A stretch of DNA of 64,000 bases from contig NC_030384.2 in the NCBI RefSeq assembly GCF_001625215.2, positions 45,976,390 to 46,040,389 on the forward strand. The letters are read 5' to 3'. The DNA comes from Daucus carota subsp. sativus. Its lineage: Eukaryota > Streptophyta > Magnoliopsida > Apiales > Apiaceae. Positions 51,731-63,776 of the stretch are shown in pieces; the stretch's first letter is position 1, and every line of letters begins with the position of its first letter. Made by a program: the position numbers and the translations under genes. A model generated the notes under the pieces. The model saw nothing but the letters and a program-made list of their open reading frames with translations. It did not search any database and was not told the DNA's origin.

Positions 51731-53099
51731 AATAATTATTTTTATTATTTAAATGAAATATTGAGTACTACTGTAATTGATTATCAGTGCCACGGTCACA
51801 CTAAAAAATCTAAAATTAAAATGAGTTCACTCTGACCAATCGAAAACACAGAAGCGTTAACAACAATTATGCACTCAACATCGTCTGCAAGACTCAGTTG
51901 TAATAATGATACGACATATGATGAGATGATAATAACAAGTCAGCAACAATAATAATGCTAACCGGGTAATTAATGAAGGGGGATACACATTCTGTAGCCT
52001 GGTCCATGGAAACACAGTAGTTGTAACAAATTGCAGCTGCATGTGTAATGTTGCACAGTGTAAACTGGACCGCTGGTATAGTAATTTGCAGTACTAGTAA
52101 GATAAGTTTGGGTCAGCCTATGAAACATTGCACAACCCAAAGCAACCTTTTTTGTACTCCATAGGTAGCCTACAGAGACACCTCCAGCTTGTAGCTACAG
52201 AGACAGGATTGGGTAACAGTGGAACTACCGGTACGCTTTATTCTTCTCAACATATACAAGTCGTTTCAGATTCTATGTGGATGTTATTTTCGTGTCATCT
52301 TCTCATCATTTGAGGTTCTCTGCGGAGAGAATAAGTATATTTAAAGTGAAAAATATTTCTTACAAATGTGCTATCTCCGGAAACACTTACAAATAATATT
52401 TTTTGGCTTCTTTTGTTTCATATTAACATGCCCACAGTTGAAAGATTTGTTCATCAAGCTAAAATGTGAGTTCACATGTTAAAAATAAAAAATATAATGA
52501 ACTTATGGAAAAACTCACACTCCCATCACGCTTTGTCTACAATTAACCAACCTCCTGTAGATGACGTTATATTTGTCGAACATCTACGGATCTGTAACAG
52601 TGAGAGAACAGTTGGAGCTGGGTAGCTGTCCCATTCTGAGCAACGCCAATGCATCCTCTCCTAGTCTCCCCCTTCCCCACTCATTAATACAGACAGCCTA
52701 ACCAACTCTATTTCTTCTACTCCTCCCGTGATACTAGTTGAGTAGAGTGTAAACTATAAAGCACCCACTAACACAACTCGCATTTTTTAAAATCATTGCT
52801 TTATCAAACTACAATACCACCTTGCCTCGATATCATAAACTCCAGATTTGAATCAAGAACTCTCTTTCATCTCTCCCAATCTCTCTCATGTACACACAGA
52901 GAGATTGTACTTTCCACAGTCAACCCTTTCAACTGTCCACTCCACGTTGATGCTTACAGAACATCATTATTTTCATTTTACCCCCTCATTTTCAAAATTT
53001 ACTCTTTCTCCCCACTTTATACTACTCATCATTCTTTTCTTCTTAAAGTGTTGCTCTTAAAGCCACAGAAACAAGAAAAAAAAGTTGAGTTATTGAACT
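51731..53099. other. Upstream region of the TRM-like gene
   Basis: 52540-52625 is a fragment related to the Tourist MITE family (CCAACCTCCTGTAGATG, TATATTTGTCGAACATCTACGG). CTATAAAG at 52754-52761 is a possible TATA box, about 340 bases before the ATG, followed by a pyrimidine-rich leader. Otherwise nothing recognised. Confidence 0.5.
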
Positions 53100-55786
53100 A
53101 TGGCTCATCATCATCCTGATCATAAGCACAAGCATTTACGAGAGCTGCTGAGAGAAGATCAAGAGCCGTTTTTACTACACAAACACATTGCTGACAAACG
53201 TTGTCAGCTCAAAACCACTTCATTACAACTTCGGAAACACAACTTGTTTATCAACCAAACGTCGTCGTCTTCGAAGCATGTCTCGTTTCTCTGTAGAAAA
53301 GCTTGTTTCTTATCTTTCACCGACTCGCCGGACTTCAAGAAATCGCCGTTCCCCTCGCCGGCTAAAAGCCCGTGTGCACGTTTTCTTCACATCCCAGCTA
53401 AAACGGCTGCCATGCTTCTAGAAGCTGCTATGAAGATCCAGTCAACCAAGCCCAAAGCCCAGGCCCAACACATCGGTTTTAACCTCTTCGGATCCTTCTT
53501 CAAGCGACTCAGAAATAAAAACAAGGCCAGGAAACGTGAAATCTGTGTGAATGATGCCTCTACACCTTCAGTTGAAGCAAATGCTGTTGTTTCTTCAAGT
53601 AAAAACATTGAGGAAGTTAGTGAAGATACTAGACGGGTCAGTAGTGCGGGCTGGTCTGAAAGTAATGAAGGCAAGTCTTTGGACATGGAGTCTTGTTCCA
53701 CTACTTCAAGATCTGATTGTTCGAGCCCAACATCAAGCCCATTTCATTTTGCTCTTCAGCGGACCCTCACTCCTGATATCTTATCTCCGGTCACTTCTCC
53801 GGTTAGCCATAAAAAGGTGTGTGTTACTTCTTACGGTCAATTTTTACGCATCTCGACTAATAATATCGTGATACATGCAAGTTTATGCAGATTTATTACA
53901 TAATTAGATTTTTTATTAGATTAAGCGGCCTTTATTGTAGAATAATTGATTAATACTACCGAACAAATTTTAAGGAGTTAAAATTATTTTCATCATAGAT
54001 TTTATACGAACAAATGTTGAGGTTAACAAGGTTGTCAGGGGAGTTAAGTGTCGTTTAGGATCGGCGGGTGGCAAGAGGATCTCTATGTGAGTCGGGCTGT
54101 CGACTTGAAATGACGATGTTGCCCCACAAATTGCATCATTCCAAAACGACTTTGGAGGGTGTGATTTGTCATTCATAGGGTTTCGATAGGAGGACCTTAT
54201 TGTTTTGTAGCTCTGCTTTTTTCGATCACGCCTCTGCCACAAAAATCTTTTCCAAACCAGCCCTGTCGATTAAATTATTAGTCACATTAAAAGACGATTT
54301 TTAGTTCTGTAAATGCAGGCGCTTTAATCTTATATGCTTGTTTGTTATAGCAGCAGTACAATCAATTTACAATTCTTAATAAAAATGTTTAAATAGACTC
54401 ACCACAGTAATTAGTTAAAAAATTGACTGTAAAATATAATCACATGAAACAAACACAAACAATATATTTGTTACAATTTTTAGTTTGGTTATTTTTGACA
54501 TAATAGTGCTGTTTGTATAACAGGATAATAATCACGAAGAGGAAAGTTTACAGAAAATTCCAGTTGGAGAGGAAGAACGAGATCAATGCAGTCCAGTATC
54601 TGTATTGGACCCACCGTTCGAAGACGATGATGAACTAAACAGAGAGGAGGAAGATGAAGAAGAGGATAGTGATTTTGATGTTGAGAGCAGCTATGCAATC
54701 GTGCAAAGTATGTTATTTGGTTTTGAATTATTTTACGAATGCTAACAAATCTTGTGTCTTTATCAACCTTTACTTTTGTCTAATGCAAGTTCATACAACT
54801 TAATAGATCAAACACTAAATTATTTTAAACCTGAAATATATTGTGGGATCCATTGAATTGAAATAATGGAATTGCAATAAAGTTTAAATTTCTGTTTAGT
54901 GACTAAACACTAGTGTGGTAGGGCTATATATTGATGGCTGTGTTTGTATTCAACTTCATGTCAATTTCGAATGATCAAGATCATATTTGCTTAGCTTTTT
55001 TCCAATGTTGTGTTCGATCTGAGTTGCTCACTTAAATTTAATGGAATCACTGCAATTATGTTAATGATTCCCTACCATTTGATGGCTACATGACTCTATA
55101 CCCAATACTGATAATTTAGTTTCCTCGAGCCAACTGTACTAATCAAAGTGAATGTTTCATGTGCTTGTGTTGTGCACACTTTTGGTGAGTAGGGTCTCGT
55201 GTTCTTTGTTCAGTTACATTCATCTTCATTCGTGCCTTTTTTTCAGATAAGAACTGCTAACTAAATTCTAATTACAGGAGCCAAGCTGCAGCTTTTGCAC
55301 AAGCTTCGTAGGTTTGAGAGACTGGCAGAGTTGGATCCTGTTGAACTTGAGAAAAGAATGTTGGAAGATGTAGAAGAAGCTGATGATGATGATAATGAAG
55401 AGGAATTTGATTATGTTAACGACTTAGGATCGTCATTGGATATTCAGGAAAATCTTGATGAGGTTGTTAGAGAAGTGTTAAGCAGATCAAATCAGTATAA
55501 TCAGAACAAGATTTCCTCAGACGTTAGACGGCTTCTCTTGGACCTTATTGCTGAAGAGAGAAAGAGTGAACCGGACAATACCAGTGAAGCATTGGTGAGC
55601 AGTGTGTGCAAGAGGTTGAATGCATGGAAAGAAGTGGAATCTAACACCATTGATATGATGGTCGAATTGGACTTCAGAAAAGAACTAGATGGTTGGACGC
55701 GATATGAGGAGGAAGTACGAGACCGGGCAAGGGATATTGAGCTAGCAATCTTCGAGTTATTGGTTGAGGAGTTGGTTTCTTATTAA
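53100..55786 (+). CDS. TRM/DUF4378-like acidic protein
   Basis: Three exons, 53100-53816, 54524-54707 and 55278-55786, keep frame and give about 469 residues. The N-terminus has a conserved-looking block, HLRELLREDQEPFLL with HIADKRCQLK after it. The middle is Ser-rich and basic (FKRLRNKNKARKRE). Exon 2 is strongly acidic. Exon 3 carries LLHKLRRFERLAELDPVELEKRM and a C-terminal helix region ending ELDGWTRYEEEVRDRARDIELA and LLVEEL, which resembles the C-terminal DUF4378 region of TRM (TON1-recruiting motif) proteins that organise cortical microtubules. Its place between DUF662 and DUF247 matches, from memory, Arabidopsis At2g36420, annotated as TRM27 or nucleolin-like. Assignment to TRM is inferred; an uncharacterised family is the alternative. 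Confidence 0.82.
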
Positions 55787-56477
55787 AATTTGCGGAAACA
55801 GGAAGCTTCATGAAATTTTGTATCAGTCCTAATACCAGTCCAGTCTAGTTGAGTATTGTAATTTTTATCGGGGACCAGTTTGAGTTTTGTATACTCGCGA
55901 GAGCTGGGTTCATTAGCACGATGACCAAGTTGTATCTTGCGAGTTACTCTGGTAGCAACATGGTTATGCATATGTATGATTTATAGAAAAAGAGGGGGTG
56001 GTATATATGCGTATTTATCTTTTTCAATTTTCCCTGATTTCCCATGACTATCGACAATGTCTATGCTCTGTGAAATGAGAAACACAATTTGAAAATTTTG
56101 AATCGAGGGTAAATGATCTCTATACTGGTTTGGTCTAACTGATACTACTACATTATTCACTGTCAAATTATTCCTCTGTGTCTGTACTTGTATGAAGTGA
56201 TTGACAATAAAACTGAATAACGCTTTTAGAGGGCCTGTTTCTTCAGCTCAACTAAAACTAATTAGCTAGAGTGCACTTTAAACTATTGGTTTATACTACT
56301 ATATGCTTATTGAAAAGCAACAAACTTAGGGGGATGTACTTAAAAGTGTAAATTTGGGGGTTTGAAATTGAGATATCCAAAGACCAAAGTGAAGGCAACA
56401 GGCAAAAACCATGAACAAATAAAACGATACTGTACAACTTTATATCAGAGAACATCACTGTCTCGTGTGTACTGTTA
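55787..56477. other. 3' region of the TRM-like gene and spacer
   Basis: The proximal part should be the 3' UTR; ACAATAAAACTGAATAA near 56205-56221 is a candidate poly(A) signal. Nothing else recognised before the MITE. Confidence 0.45.
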
Positions 56478-56871
56478 GAGCATCTCCAACCATATAAATC
56501 CCTTGGCTAAAAAATGAGTTCGCATTCCAAAATTAAAAAATATAGCCAACGTCCTGAAAAAATAGCACTCCAACCACACTAATCTGTTGTCTATAATTTT
56601 AGCCAACCTCCTATGGATGGCTATATTTGTCGAACCTCTACAGGTCTGTAAGAAATCTGTAGGAAGATTACATATCATTTATTACCATATTAAACTGATA
56701 TATTCTATTTTAACAATTTAAAATATTAATAACATACTATTTTTAAATTATAGCCAACCAATATAGTCAGTACCATTGAAGCAAAATGTCTTACAGGTTC
56801 AGCAAATTTTACATAATGTATTACAGGTCCAATTTAACCAACAAATATAGCCAACACCGTTGGAAATGCTC
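56478..56871. mobile_element. Tourist-like MITE, 394 bp, copy 2
   Basis: TIRs GAGCATCTCCAACC and GTTGGAAATGCTC with TTA on both sides. Interior nearly parallel to 49166-49559 in sequence and identical in length. Confidence 0.92.
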
Positions 56872-58701
56872 TTAGTTGCTATATATAACAGAGCACCAGA
56901 AGCGAGGGCATCTTTACTAGTACTATGGCATTTTTAATTTATTTATGTATATTGAAACGGCCAAGGTGTAGTCTACATCACGCACTCTGGGTTAGTTTGC
57001 GATACGGCCTTATCAGATGGTACTTCGCCCCCCATTTTTCAAATTATGTGGGCATATATTAGCATCACTTTGTAATGTCACGATATGTTGGTGACTCTTC
57101 AGCAAATCTCTAACATCATGCCCAGCACAGGTGTTCTCCCTCCACAAGCTTCCTGATTTATCACATACCCTGCACATTCCCTCGGGCCTCGATTGGATCA
57201 TCTTTATACTCAACGCTTCCTTTTGCTCGAACAAAAGGACAACATACGAAATTTAACGGACATACAAATTACTAACTCTTCATTTTACATCGAGTACCCG
57301 TGTTGCGATACTCGGACATTATATGGACATTCTAACATTTATTTTAGACCAAATAAATACAGTAATTTTTTTAAAATATGGTCGAGTCCTCAGTTTGAGC
57401 AATTCCAGCTAAAGTCTGGGTACTATAATAGGCATACAAATGAATTAAATTTATTGAATTGGGCAAGCAAATGTTCAAACTCGGTCGTACTATTTTAATA
57501 ACCAATTTTAAAACCTTACTATAATTTAAAAGAAGATTTTAAGTAGATAATATAATATAAATCTTAAAATCAGCTGTTTTCTTTTAAGACTACATTTCAA
57601 CATTTTCTCCATTATGGTTTACTTATTTAAAAAAGAAAGGGAAGAGAGAATCGTGCAGTACTCGTCTTGAGTCTTGACAATTGTAATACTGAACTGGCCC
57701 AAAATCTTGATGCAGTATGCATGAAGTCTTTTCTCATGCTCCAGACCTCCAGTAGATTTGGTCTTATATATGTTGGGCCTATACAACGAGTTATTCACCG
57801 CAAGCCTGATGACTGGTAACCACACACAATTGCCCATACCATAAACCGGCCATAAGTCGTAGTCTTTTGTATCGTATAAAATGAATGGGTCCGGGTAGCA
57901 TATATAAAATAAAAAAAATTCGAATATTATTATTCAGAATTTTTGATGTATATATAAAGAAGGTAACGGTATCATTAATCAGAAAATTACTCATTTCTAA
58001 GATTTTCATATTAAACGCTTTTATTTTGACACTGAACATATGCTAGTATTGATCGTAGTTTCGGGACCTGCCAAAAACAATAATGTAGTGCAAAAATGAT
58101 GCACCACATCCACATGTTCTACACTAACAAGCTAATACTTCTATATAATAATAAATTCATAATCTAAGAATAAAATATTTTTTGGTTAAAATATTATAAC
58201 ACACTGAATATATATATAAAAAATTAAGATTAAATTATCCAACATTTTTCTTCTGATAAACATACGCTGCACGTACGTATATCAGACCTGGATTCTAAAT
58301 AATAATATAGGTGCAAAAAATATGCACCACATCCACATGTTCTACACTAACCAGCTATTATATATAATAATATATTCATAATAAGATTCTTGTAATCCTG
58401 TTATCCATTTTGTAACTACTCTACTTTGTTTATTAATATTTAAAGTTTGCGTCTACAAATTGTAATAAGGTTCTCAGGTAATTAAGACATCAGTTTTGAC
58501 CCTCCAAAGTTGGAGTGCACGAGCTGTTAATCTTCATTACAAATTAATTACAACTAATAATAAGCATACAAGTCTATAACTAATCAGCAGCAGGTGTAGA
58601 ACAAGCCATTGACTTGGTAAAGGTAGACCCTGTATGCACACCCTCCACATACATTCCTTTGATAATTCCCTGGAAGACCCTGAATTTCTTAAACCACCAA
58701 A
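56872..58701. other. Upstream region of the DUF247 gene
   Basis: A minus-strand ORF of 73 codons at 57013-57234 contains EGMCRVCDKSGSLWRENTC, which looks exon-like, but I cannot place it in a family or find partner exons. A direct duplication near 58.1-58.4 kb is listed separately. The rest is AT-rich. Confidence 0.4.
58079..58385. repeat. Direct duplication of about 85 bp upstream of DUF247
   Basis: Copies at about 58079-58163 and 58301-58385 both contain ATGCACCACATCCACATGTT, then CTACACTAAC(A/C)AGCTA and TATAATAATA. They are about 220 bp apart and 320-620 bp before the DUF247 start, so could lie in its promoter. Confidence 0.85.
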
Positions 58702-60060
58702 ATGATTAGAAACAAACATGCAGTATCTTCAGAAAATCATCACCACACCATCAAGATTTGGGAAGTAAACGAAGCTCGATTAGCCTCTATGCAACAAAAA
58801 ATAGTGGAAACTAAGCCTACCCTGCTAAGCAAGTCGGCTGGTAGTAGCACTTGTTCGATTTTTCGTGTACCTCAGAGCTTCATTGACATCAACGGCAGAT
58901 GCTACCAGCCTCACATAGTATCCATAGGCCCGTATCACCATGGCGAGCCTCATCTGAAGATGATTGAAGAGCATAAGTGGAGATTTTTAGGCACGTTGTT
59001 GCATCGAACAGAGAGGAAAGGATTGAGCCTGGAGGATTATTTGAAGGCGATTCAACCTCTTGAGTCGGAAGCCCGGGAGTGTTACTCTGAAGTTGTGAAA
59101 TTTGGTACTGATGAGTTTATAGAAATGATGGTTCTTGATGGTTGTTTTATAATTGAGCTGTTCAGGAAGCTTGGAGATTTGTATCCATTCGAGCCTGATG
59201 ATCCGCTGATTTCAATGTCTTGGGTGTATTCGTTTTTCTTGAGAGATCTTCTTCGACTGGAGAATCAAATCCCCTTTTTCATACTCCAACGCTTGTTTGA
59301 TCTATCCACATTGCCTGAAGAAGAATCAGGCAAATCTCTTGCTGAACTAGCTCTGAATTTTTTCAACAGTGCTTTGCAAAGACCTGATGAAGTCCTTGAC
59401 CAGCATAAGAACTTGGTGGGAAAACACTTGCTTGATTTTGTCCGAGCAAGTCTGATTCCACCTGGTGATCCAGACCATATGCATTACAACAATCCAAGCC
59501 ATGTGATTCATTGTGTATCAAAACTTCGTCGAGCAGGTATTAAACTCAAACCTGGAAAGTCCACAAGTTTTCTGGTGATAAAGTTTAGTCACGGTGTGCT
59601 GGAAATGCCATCTATTTCAATGGACGATTTCATGAGCTCCTTCTTGATAAATTGCGTGGCTTATGAACAATGCCACAAGAGCTGTTCTAAGCACATGACA
59701 ACTTATACGACGATGTTGGATTGCCTCATAAACACGTCTAAGGATGTTGAGTATTTATGGGACCACGACATCGTGGAGAATTTTTATGGAACTGATTCTG
59801 AGCTCGCTAGACTGATCAACAACATGGGGAAGGATGTAACATTAGATATAGATCGATGTTACTTGGCCAAAGTATTCAACGACGTGAATCAATATTACAG
59901 GAATAACTGGCATGTGACTTGGGCAAGTTTTCAGTATACTTACTTTGCTACTCCATGGTCATTTATATCAGCTTTTGCTGCTCTGGTTCTGCTCATCCTC
60001 ACCATTATTCAGACTTTTTACACCGTCCTCTCTTTTGTTGACGGTATGAGTAAACCATGA
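58702..60060 (+). CDS. DUF247 (UPF0481) membrane protein
   Basis: A single-exon gene of 452 residues, typical for the plant DUF247 family, whose members are mostly of unknown function although some act at grass self-incompatibility loci. Seen: SIFRVPQSFIDINGRCYQP and IVSIGPYHHGEPHL near residues 52-90, HKWRFLGTLL, the MMVLDGCFIIELF core, LLRLENQIPFFILQRLF, INCVAYEQCH and a hydrophobic C-terminal segment near 419-446 that should anchor the protein in a membrane. The start is the ATG of MIRNKHAV; a later Met at MQQK (about residue 30) could also serve. Adjacent to the TRM-like gene, matching the recalled Arabidopsis order At2g36420-At2g36430. Confidence 0.94.
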   Translation: MIRNKHAVSSENHHHTIKIWEVNEARLASMQQKIVETKPTLLSKSAGSSTCSIFRVPQSFIDINGRCYQPHIVSIGPYHHGEPHLKMIEEHKWRFLGTLLHRTERKGLSLEDYLKAIQPLESEARECYSEVVKFGTDEFIEMMVLDGCFIIELFRKLGDLYPFEPDDPLISMSWVYSFFLRDLLRLENQIPFFILQRLFDLSTLPEEESGKSLAELALNFFNSALQRPDEVLDQHKNLVGKHLLDFVRASLIPPGDPDHMHYNNPSHVIHCVSKLRRAGIKLKPGKSTSFLVIKFSHGVLEMPSISMDDFMSSFLINCVAYEQCHKSCSKHMTTYTTMLDCLINTSKDVEYLWDHDIVENFYGTDSELARLINNMGKDVTLDIDRCYLAKVFNDVNQYYRNNWHVTWASFQYTYFATPWSFISAFAALVLLILTIIQTFYTVLSFVDGMSKP

Positions 60061-60728
60061 TATCGAATATCTATATACACCTGCAAAAGAGAAATTCGGG
60101 ATTCCCCAACATTTTGTACATCTGTTTATCTAAAAAAATAGCATTTTCTACATTTACTTTCCTCCATGTAACAGAAAAAATGAAACTCTGATCTCTTGCT
60201 TTATGTTATCCAAAAATATTTGAATCCTTTTTATCCAAAATATGTGAAACATGTGCCAGTTTTCCGGAATTTATGAGTGCAGGGTTCCGGTGCTCACCAA
60301 AAAGTTTAATCAAAACAATGAAAAAGAATGTTTCTTCCCTAGACAATATACAAGCTTTATAGCCCCAGAGTATTCATCTAGTTCAGGAAGAGTATGATAC
60401 ATATACAATTATCAGATTTTGAATCCACTTCATATAATATTTGTATGCAATTCATCACAAAAAAAGTATATATAAGCCGGAAACCAACAAAGCATAATCA
60501 AGACAATTGATATGATGGCTTCCAGACTTTACAATACAAGCTCTTACCTAGTGAAATCCAACATGACAGATTTCAATGCCCTTACAGTTACAAGCCTTTT
60601 GCGTGTGACACCAAACTTCAGAGATTTCAAGAAAACATTCTTTACGAGAGAGCATGCGACTTTGTACATACTCTAGCTCATAGTTAAAAGTATCTGTAAC
60701 ATAGTATAAATGTATAACCACAAGAGTT
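60061..60728. other. Convergent 3' ends of DUF247 and NPP
   Basis: Two genes converge; the spacer holds their 3' UTRs. No other feature recognised. Confidence 0.5.
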
Positions 60729-62198
60729 TTAAAGATGAGGTAAAAGAACAGTTTTAGGGAAAGATAATGTTCCATTATTAGGAGCTCCAGAGATATTCAG
60801 AATTGATGTTATCAAGTTGTATATCTGAATATTTTCAAATGAAGGCACTTCAACTCCCTTGGCAAATCTAGGACCATGACCGATAAATATGGTCCTCATA
60901 GAGAAAAATGCATTATCATATCCATGAGCTCCTCCACATTCTTTTCTCCTTGATACCTTCTGTTCAACCTTATATCCCTCCTCAACCAGCCCGATTATTG
61001 GTGGAATACGATCACTAGCATGGTAATGCAGTCGACTTGGCAACTCCTCCTTGAGGTAGACTTTCAAATACTTCCCATTATTGACCTTTCCCGATCCCAA
61101 TCCGTCATTCATTTTCTTAACAACATCAGCTGCAGAGTAACCATGCGATGGGCGAATTGCAAGCAAAGGACTATAATCCTGAACCCAATCCTTGGGGATA
61201 TCAATCCAGGGAGCCAAATCATCCAAAAAAATTAACTTGCTATCGCAAGTTCCAACCATACCATGATCACCTACCATAATTATATTCACATCTTCAAAAA
61301 CCCCTTTTCTCTCCAAACCATCAATCAACCTCCCTATCAAACTATCAATCCTCGCAACAGCCTCCGTGATCTGCGGATCATCAGGTCCAACCTTATGACC
61401 TTGATGATCAGGTTCCTCAAAATACAATGTCATAAAAACAGGAACATCCTCACTAGGCTCATCAAAATACCTCAGAACCTTATCGACCCGGTCCTCAAAA
61501 GGCACCGACCCATTATAATGCGCACACAAACTCAAAGGGCAAGTCCAAGCGCCTTTGACCACCTCAGATCCAGGCCAAAAATAAGTAGCCGCTTTAAGGC
61601 CATGCTTAACCACCGTCTCCCACACCGGCTCCCCCAGCCACCACTTGGGCTCATGACTCGCCATACTAAAACTCTCCCCGGTGCTAAAATCTCGAAAAAA
61701 ATTATTCACAATGCCGTGATACGCCGGATACAAGCCAGTGACAATTGAGTAGTGATTGGGGAATGTGAGTGTGGGGAAAACAGGGATCAAGCCTAGCTTC
61801 GCTTGGGTCCCATCTTGGATCAAACGGTTGATATTCGGAGCTGGGGTTTTGTATTGGTACCCGAATCGAAATCCGTCCGATGAAATCAACAGAACTACTG
61901 GGTGTCTGAGCTTAGTGAGTGGCCTTGAGAATTGGGTGTTTGAGTGGAGACGAGGGTGTGATTTGGAGGAGGAAGAAGAGAAGAAAAGGAATGCGAAAGC
62001 GAACGCAGCCGCAGCTGTGGTGAGGAAGAGGAGAGAGATGAGGAGAATTGTGGGTTTTGAAGGTGGGTTATGAGGGGAAGTGGTGGAGAAAGAGAGGAGA
62101 GATGTGGTTTGTTTAGGCGAGTTTGAGGTTGAGTTTGATTCATCTTCTTGTTCTTGCAGTAGTGTGAGTTTGGGGAGGGGAATGGGATTAGAAACCAT
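60729..62198 (-). CDS. NPP: Nucleotide pyrophosphatase/phosphodiesterase (NPP family)
   Basis: NPP enzymes hydrolyse nucleotide pyrophosphates, nucleotide sugars and phosphodiesters with two zinc ions and a Thr nucleophile. Single exon, 489 residues. A cytosolic, Ser/Pro-rich tail is followed by a membrane anchor (about 50-73, ILLISLLFLT and an Ala/Phe stretch) and the type I phosphodiesterase domain. Metal and catalytic motifs: SSDGF (Asp108), PTLTFPNHY (Thr145), FEEPDHQGH, GDHGM and GGAHGYDN, plus NYST-like glycosylation sequons near the end (NISG, NGT). Layout predicts a type II membrane protein with the catalytic domain in the secretory lumen or wall. Plant members have been reported as plastidial N-glycosylated enzymes acting on ADP-glucose (rice NPP1), but location here is not shown. 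The start is the first ATG in frame. Confidence 0.95.
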   Translation of the reverse strand: MVSNPIPLPKLTLLQEQEDESNSTSNSPKQTTSLLSFSTTSPHNPPSKPTILLISLLFLTTAAAAFAFAFLFFSSSSSKSHPRLHSNTQFSRPLTKLRHPVVLLISSDGFRFGYQYKTPAPNINRLIQDGTQAKLGLIPVFPTLTFPNHYSIVTGLYPAYHGIVNNFFRDFSTGESFSMASHEPKWWLGEPVWETVVKHGLKAATYFWPGSEVVKGAWTCPLSLCAHYNGSVPFEDRVDKVLRYFDEPSEDVPVFMTLYFEEPDHQGHKVGPDDPQITEAVARIDSLIGRLIDGLERKGVFEDVNIIMVGDHGMVGTCDSKLIFLDDLAPWIDIPKDWVQDYSPLLAIRPSHGYSAADVVKKMNDGLGSGKVNNGKYLKVYLKEELPSRLHYHASDRIPPIIGLVEEGYKVEQKVSRRKECGGAHGYDNAFFSMRTIFIGHGPRFAKGVEVPSFENIQIYNLITSILNISGAPNNGTLSFPKTVLLPHL

Positions 62199-63025
62199 GG
62201 CTAAAGAGTTGACTTGGTATGTTTAGGTAGTGATAAAGAATTGTGAGAAGATATAAAGTTGGGTGAGATTATGGTGGGGAAGAAGATGAAGTTGTCATTG
62301 TCAAATGATCCCAGTTTGAACAAAGATTAATGGTGTACAGAAATAACAAGGGGAAGTGAGGCCGGTTGAACGGGGAAACTTTGGCTTACCTTGTGAAAGT
62401 TATCCGTTAGTTCAAGAAACTTGTCCATTCAAAGGAGAAATTTACATTATTTTGACTAAATTTTATATACAAAATCGTGTTATTGTTTATATGTATATAT
62501 AATTTAAAATATGATTTTCACAATTTTAAAATTTATCAAATATATTATTAAATTTTATAAATATTTGGTTTATTTTTAACTTATCAAGATAGCAGACGAA
62601 TAATATTGAGAACGAGAAAATAGTTACATAAAGTTATTTGTGAGTGGGAAATAATTTTCAATAAATGTTAATAATTTATAATTATAATATATAATATAAG
62701 TAATATATTATATAAATTATTTAATTTATCTTTTAAGTTTAAATACTTTTTGTTAAATCAAATTTTAAAAACAAACTAGATAACTCAATTTTCAAATTTC
62801 AGTTAAATCAAAAATTAACTCATGATATATTACATAAATGCAGTATTACAAAAATCGGGAATCGGATATAATCGGTTGAGCTACCGATTCAGGGATTAAT
62901 TGGAAATCGGGGATTAATCGGAGTGGAAATCGGATTTAATTTAATATTACAATATTATTTAATATTTAGTTATTATTATATTAACTATTTAGTAACTGAT
63001 ATATTCACTATATTCATAAACTCTA
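62199..63025. other. NPP upstream region and AT-rich spacer
   Basis: NPP promoter followed by AT-rich DNA. From about 62855 a repeat with ATCGG words (GGGATTAATCGGAGTGG, AAATCGGGGATTAAT) begins and resumes after the first MITE (about 63355-63435), so the MITE landed inside it. Confidence 0.5.
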
Positions 63026-63276
63026 CTCCCTCTGTCCCATTTAATTGTATACGTTTCTTTTCAACTGCTCGACACGCATTTCAATGCTCTTATAAAACAT
63101 AGTTCCGTAACTTATTTTTGAGATTTTCTTTTTCTGAATAAAAATATAACATCCAAACTTTAATTCAGAAAAAGAAAATTTTAAAAATAAATTACACAAT
63201 TACACTTTATAGGAGCATTAAAGTCCGTGCCACGTCCCCGTCCCCCAATGTATACTACTCAGGGGGACGGAGGGAG
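63026..63276. mobile_element. Stowaway MITE, 251 bp, nested in an ATCGG-rich repeat
   Basis: TIR CTCCCTCTGTCCCATTTAA on the left and GGGGGACGGAGGGAG on the right, with TA on both sides. The surrounding repeat continues on both flanks. Confidence 0.92.
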
Positions 63277-63463
63277 TATTATTATTCATATTTAAAGTAA
63301 TACAATATTTTAATTTTAATAATTTATCATATATGCTTCGATTAAGAAATATATGTAGAGATTAATCGGATTTCAAAAATCGAATCCGTGGCCGCCTTGC
63401 GGGGATTAATAGATTAAATCGGGGATTTTTAGAACACAAATAAACTAACCCCTGCTCGTAATA

Positions 63464-63776
63464 CTCCCTCCGTCCCAGTCAATTCTATACAGTTTCCTTT
63501 TTGGGACGTCCCATCATTTCTATACATTCCAAATATAGTAAATTTTAATAATATAAAATATTATTACACCCATTTCTTTCTTCCACTGTCTCCATTCTAT
63601 AATAATATAAACATTATTACACCCACTATTTTCTTCCACTATCTCAAATCTATCATTAAATATAAATGAGTCCCACCACTTTAGTCACTTTTCATCTCAC
63701 TTTACTCACTTTTTACACTTTTTTTTTGTCTCCGTGTCCAAACCAAATGTATAATATCTACCGGGGACGGAGGGAG
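63464..63776. mobile_element. Stowaway MITE, 313 bp
   Basis: TIR CTCCCTCCGTCCCAGTCAA on the left and GGGGACGGAGGGAG on the right, with TA on both sides. Interior shares ATTACACCCA and CCACTATCTCAAATCTAT(C)ATTAAATAT with the copy at 32074. The remaining 224 bases to the window end show nothing. Confidence 0.93.

Noticed and set aside
52128-52313. 61-codon ORF MHNPKQPFLYS
   Set aside because: No domain, no conserved composition; chance ORF in spacer.
53188-53421. Basic 77-codon ORF with many Arg/Ser
   Set aside because: It is another frame of exon 1 of the TRM-like gene, whose own frame joins two more exons in phase.
57013-57234. Cys-containing minus-strand ORF as a zinc-finger gene
   Set aside because: Cys/His spacing fits no family I know and no flanking exons were found; mentioned only as a possible orphan exon.
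61263-61748. 161-codon plus-strand ORF
   Set aside because: Antisense to the NPP coding sequence, which has all catalytic motifs; no domain in the antisense frame.
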